From assembly GCA_937884735.1 (NCBI GenBank), contig CAKZYI010000695.1, forward strand, positions 1 to 8,077: a DNA stretch of 8,077 bases. Direction: 5' to 3'. Every line of letters starts with the position of its first letter. The first letter of the stretch is position 1. The stretch is from an uncultured Pleurocapsa sp. (GTDB lineage Bacteria; Cyanobacteriota; Cyanobacteriia; Cyanobacteriales; Xenococcaceae). This document shows, one piece after another, positions 6,021 to 8,077 of the stretch. A program made the position numbers and the translations under genes. Under the pieces are notes generated by a model. The model saw nothing but the letters and a program-made list of their open reading frames with translations, made no database searches and was not told the origin of the DNA.

Positions 6021-8077
6021 TTATTGATCTAAAATGGTCAACGGTATTGTTTGAAAATTGTTTAGAGGGTTGAAATCAAACTGCTCGACAGGATAACTAG
6101 CAATAAATAGATATTGCTCACCAGAAATACCATTTGGTAAAACATTATTGTCGGTAATTACTTGACTAGTGCCAGATTCGATAGTTTGCGTGGTAACATC
6201 GTTTTCATTTTCACCTGTTTTTTTAATCAAAATATCGGCAGGATCGAATTGATCGTCTTGAGAAAGATAAATTTCATAGTCCCAAGTACCAGCAATGACG
6301 GGTTGACTATTTTCTTCTCCTGGATTGATTTTGTTGTTTACTGTCCAAGATACCTCTATGTTTTGACCTGCTTTTACTTCCCCTGAAACATTAATATTAC
6401 TGACTTCCAAATCTGGTAGTTGATATCCCAAACTATCTCGATTGTTTTCAAAGATCGCTTCTTGGTTTTCACGAACATCTGCTTCTGAGATTAGATTGCC
6501 TTCGTTATCGGTTGGAGTAGTAATGGTTATGGGAACTATAGCCAGATTATTATCTAGTTCTTCTTCTGGTTGAATTTGTTCGGGGTTAGCTTGAGCAATA
6601 ATATAGTAATCTCCATCGTCAACAGTCGAAGGAATTAGAATATTGGACTGATTAAAGATATATTCTCCATTTTCCAGCTCTATTTGAAGTTCGTTATTGC
6701 TGTCGGCGTTAACCAAAGAAATATCGTCACTTGATTCTAGATCCAAGTCAATTTGCTGGTTTTGAGAAAGGTATAAACGATAGCTAGGAGTGGGAGGGTT
6801 TTCTGGATCGAAGTTGTTTTGGTCAATTATCGTGCCTGCGATCGCAATTTCTCCACCTCTGACAACAGATATATTGGTGTCTGTATAGTTGACTTCAAAT
6901 TCAGTTAAGCTATAGTCGGGAATTAGAGCATCGCCATCGCTTGCTTCGCTAATAATAGTAGCATCTGCTTGTGGAGCTAATATTTCGGCATTGTCGCTAG
7001 GATTGCTCAACTGTATGGAAAAACTTTCTGGATCTTCTTGTTCGCGATCGCCAAATACTTTTACTCTAATAATTTTGCTTAATTCGACGGGGTTATCTTC
7101 GCTAGCAGGATTAAAGGTTAATGTACCGCTAGTGGCTTGATAATCTTCTCCTGCGATCGCCGTACCGTCAACAGTGGCATAATCCACGGTAATAGGTTCG
7201 GTGAGAGTTTCGACGTTGAGAGTAACGGTAAATTCTGCCTCGACTTCCCCCGTATCTCCTTCAATAATTTCAAGATCGTTAATCTCCAACTGAGGATTGG
7301 AAATAGTAAACTCACCTTCATCGGAGAAAGCAGAACCCGCAAAGGTGCTATCTATAGTTTGAACGCTCCAATAATACGTACCGTTAGGCAAGTCGGATAG
7401 TTGCCATGAGGTATTGTAGTTAACGTTACCCAAAGCAGGAAGCGATCGCAATCCTTCGCTATTAGACATCGATGCCACTATATCGTTACCCCCTGGAGTA
7501 GTGCCGACGCGCAGGTTATAACTTAAAGCATCTACAGGAGTTTCTTCATCTGCTCCTAAGTTCCACTCTAGAGTGACGCTGTTTTTATTGGCGACTGCGG
7601 TTAACTCCGTCGGTGCGACAGGTATTTCGTTAACTCGATCTTGCAATAGGTTTTCATAAATTGCAGGTGCAGAACTTTCATCAATTGTTCCAAGACGATT
7701 ATTATTTCCAGTTGGATTTGCTAGAAAATCCAAATCGCCATCGCGATCGTAATCCGCAGCAGCCAGAGCATTATCTAAATCTAAATCATTAACATCGCGG
7801 AAATAAGTTCTTTGGAATTGACCATTTTGATTTTCAAAAGTTGCATGCTGCTCGCCCGACAAAATAACATCTAACTGACCATCGTTGTTGAAATCAGCCC
7901 AAGTGGATTTACCATTGGGTGAAGTCGTTCCTATTTGTTCTGCTTTAATATCGCTAAAGCTATCATCCTGGTTATTTTGATAAATTTGATGGTAAGAATT
8001 AGTATCTGTAGCGGTATCTGTAGCAGTAGCAGTTACTAAAAGATCGAGATAACCATCATTATCATAATCTCCCCAAG
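6021..8077 (-). CDS. Large secreted multidomain protein: FG-GAP/VCBS repeats, FN3, Calx-beta, CARDB-like (5' end outside window)
   Basis: The minus-strand frame is open from the right edge (first full codon 8075-8073) to TAA 6023-6021, giving the C-terminal 684 residues; the TTG at 7862 is an internal leucine, not a start. Numbered from the edge: three FG-GAP/VCBS-type calcium loops of the form DxDxDGxxD at 3-11 (WGDYDNDGYLD), 61-69 (DFNNDGQLD) and 108-116 (DYDRDGDLD); an FN3 domain about 152-259 with a typical GTYYWSVQTID strand; a Calx-beta domain about 263-376 (EGDTGEVEAEFTVTL, VDYATVDGTAIAGEDY, FSIQLSNPS); then two CARDB-like beta domains, about 384-521 (YRLYLSQ) and 556-681 (YEIYLSQDDQFDPADILI). 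It is very acidic and cysteine-free, fitting a calcium-dependent surface or secreted protein involved in adhesion or matrix. No C-terminal anchor, PEP-CTERM or RTX repeat is present, so the export route is not visible. Ligand unknown. Confidence 0.9.
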   Translation of the reverse strand, partial: WGDYDNDGYLDLLVTATATDTATDTNSYHQIYQNNQDDSFSDIKAEQIGTTSPNGKSTWADFNNDGQLDVILSGEQHATFENQNGQFQRTYFRDVNDLDLDNALAAADYDRDGDLDFLANPTGNNNRLGTIDESSAPAIYENLLQDRVNEIPVAPTELTAVANKNSVTLEWNLGADEETPVDALSYNLRVGTTPGGNDIVASMSNSEGLRSLPALGNVNYNTSWQLSDLPNGTYYWSVQTIDSTFAGSAFSDEGEFTISNPQLEINDLEIIEGDTGEVEAEFTVTLNVETLTEPITVDYATVDGTAIAGEDYQATSGTLTFNPASEDNPVELSKIIRVKVFGDREQEDPESFSIQLSNPSDNAEILAPQADATIISEASDGDALIPDYSLTEFEVNYTDTNISVVRGGEIAIAGTIIDQNNFDPENPPTPSYRLYLSQNQQIDLDLESSDDISLVNADSNNELQIELENGEYIFNQSNILIPSTVDDGDYYIIAQANPEQIQPEEELDNNLAIVPITITTPTDNEGNLISEADVRENQEAIFENNRDSLGYQLPDLEVSNINVSGEVKAGQNIEVSWTVNNKINPGEENSQPVIAGTWDYEIYLSQDDQFDPADILIKKTGENENDVTTQTIESGTSQVITDNNVLPNGISGEQYLFIASYPVEQFDFNPLNNFQTIPLTILDQ
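8002..8025. repeat. 12-base tandem duplication inside the modular surface protein gene
   Basis: GTATCTGTAGCG at 8002-8013 is followed at once by GTATCTGTAGCA at 8014-8025, then by two further GTAGCA-like units. On the minus strand it encodes an Ala-Thr-Asp-rich stretch (TATATDTATDT) between the first and second calcium loops. It keeps the frame and looks like slippage growth in a flexible loop. Confidence 0.6.

Noticed and set aside
7860..7862. TTG as a start for the modular surface protein
   Set aside because: The frame is open to the right edge and encodes two more calcium loops of the same type, so this TTG is an internal leucine.
1..8077. CRISPR array, tRNA or rRNA genes, toxin-antitoxin or defence cluster
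   Set aside because: No regularly spaced repeats, no tRNA-like cloverleaf and no defence-family motifs were seen on either strand.

Overview
This window reads as cyanobacterial chromosome. Eight copies of the HIP1 octamer GCGATCGC are scattered through it, two of them overlapping as one 14-base palindrome, plus one further isolated copy's worth of near matches; chance would give about 0.1 copies. A PAP/fibrillin (plastoglobulin-type) gene and a DUF151 bifunctional nuclease beside riboflavin synthase also point to a phototroph of this group. Base composition is AT-rich and start sites mostly lack strong Shine-Dalgarno sequences. The genus cannot be fixed from this window.

Layout, left to right. 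(1) 1-234 is the 3' end of a response-regulator receiver domain on the + strand. (2) 498-2274 holds a Tat-like, lipoprotein-type TRAP solute-binding protein (DctP/TakP-like) followed 34 bases later by a PAP/fibrillin gene; no TRAP membrane subunit is present. (3) 2281-4832 is a minus-strand run read right to left: DUF151 bifunctional nuclease, then an iron-sulfur aldo/keto reductase, then a membrane-anchored SGNH/GDSL esterase resembling the PAF-acetylhydrolase Ib catalytic subunit. It converges on the fibrillin gene with only 6 bases between stop codons. (4) ribE, riboflavin synthase, is divergent from the nuclease gene and starts at 5094. (5) 5778-6020 contains what appears to be a decayed transposase fragment. 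(6) 6021 to the right edge is the C-terminal 684 residues of a large secreted modular protein (FG-GAP/VCBS-type calcium loops, FN3, Calx-beta, two CARDB-like domains) on the minus strand, with its 5' end outside the window.

The two most notable observations are both about gene damage. The aldo/keto reductase has a single in-frame TAA at 3296-3298, after which a perfectly readable 42-codon tail continues with the second cysteine cluster that normally ends this family. In the gap after ribE, a transposase-like sequence reads coherently only if two compensating frameshifts are allowed. I see no CRISPR array, tRNA, rRNA, riboswitch, defence island or clearly new multi-gene system; most of the window is ordinary housekeeping and accessory cyanobacterial content. 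All family assignments are by eye from sequence motifs, without any database search.
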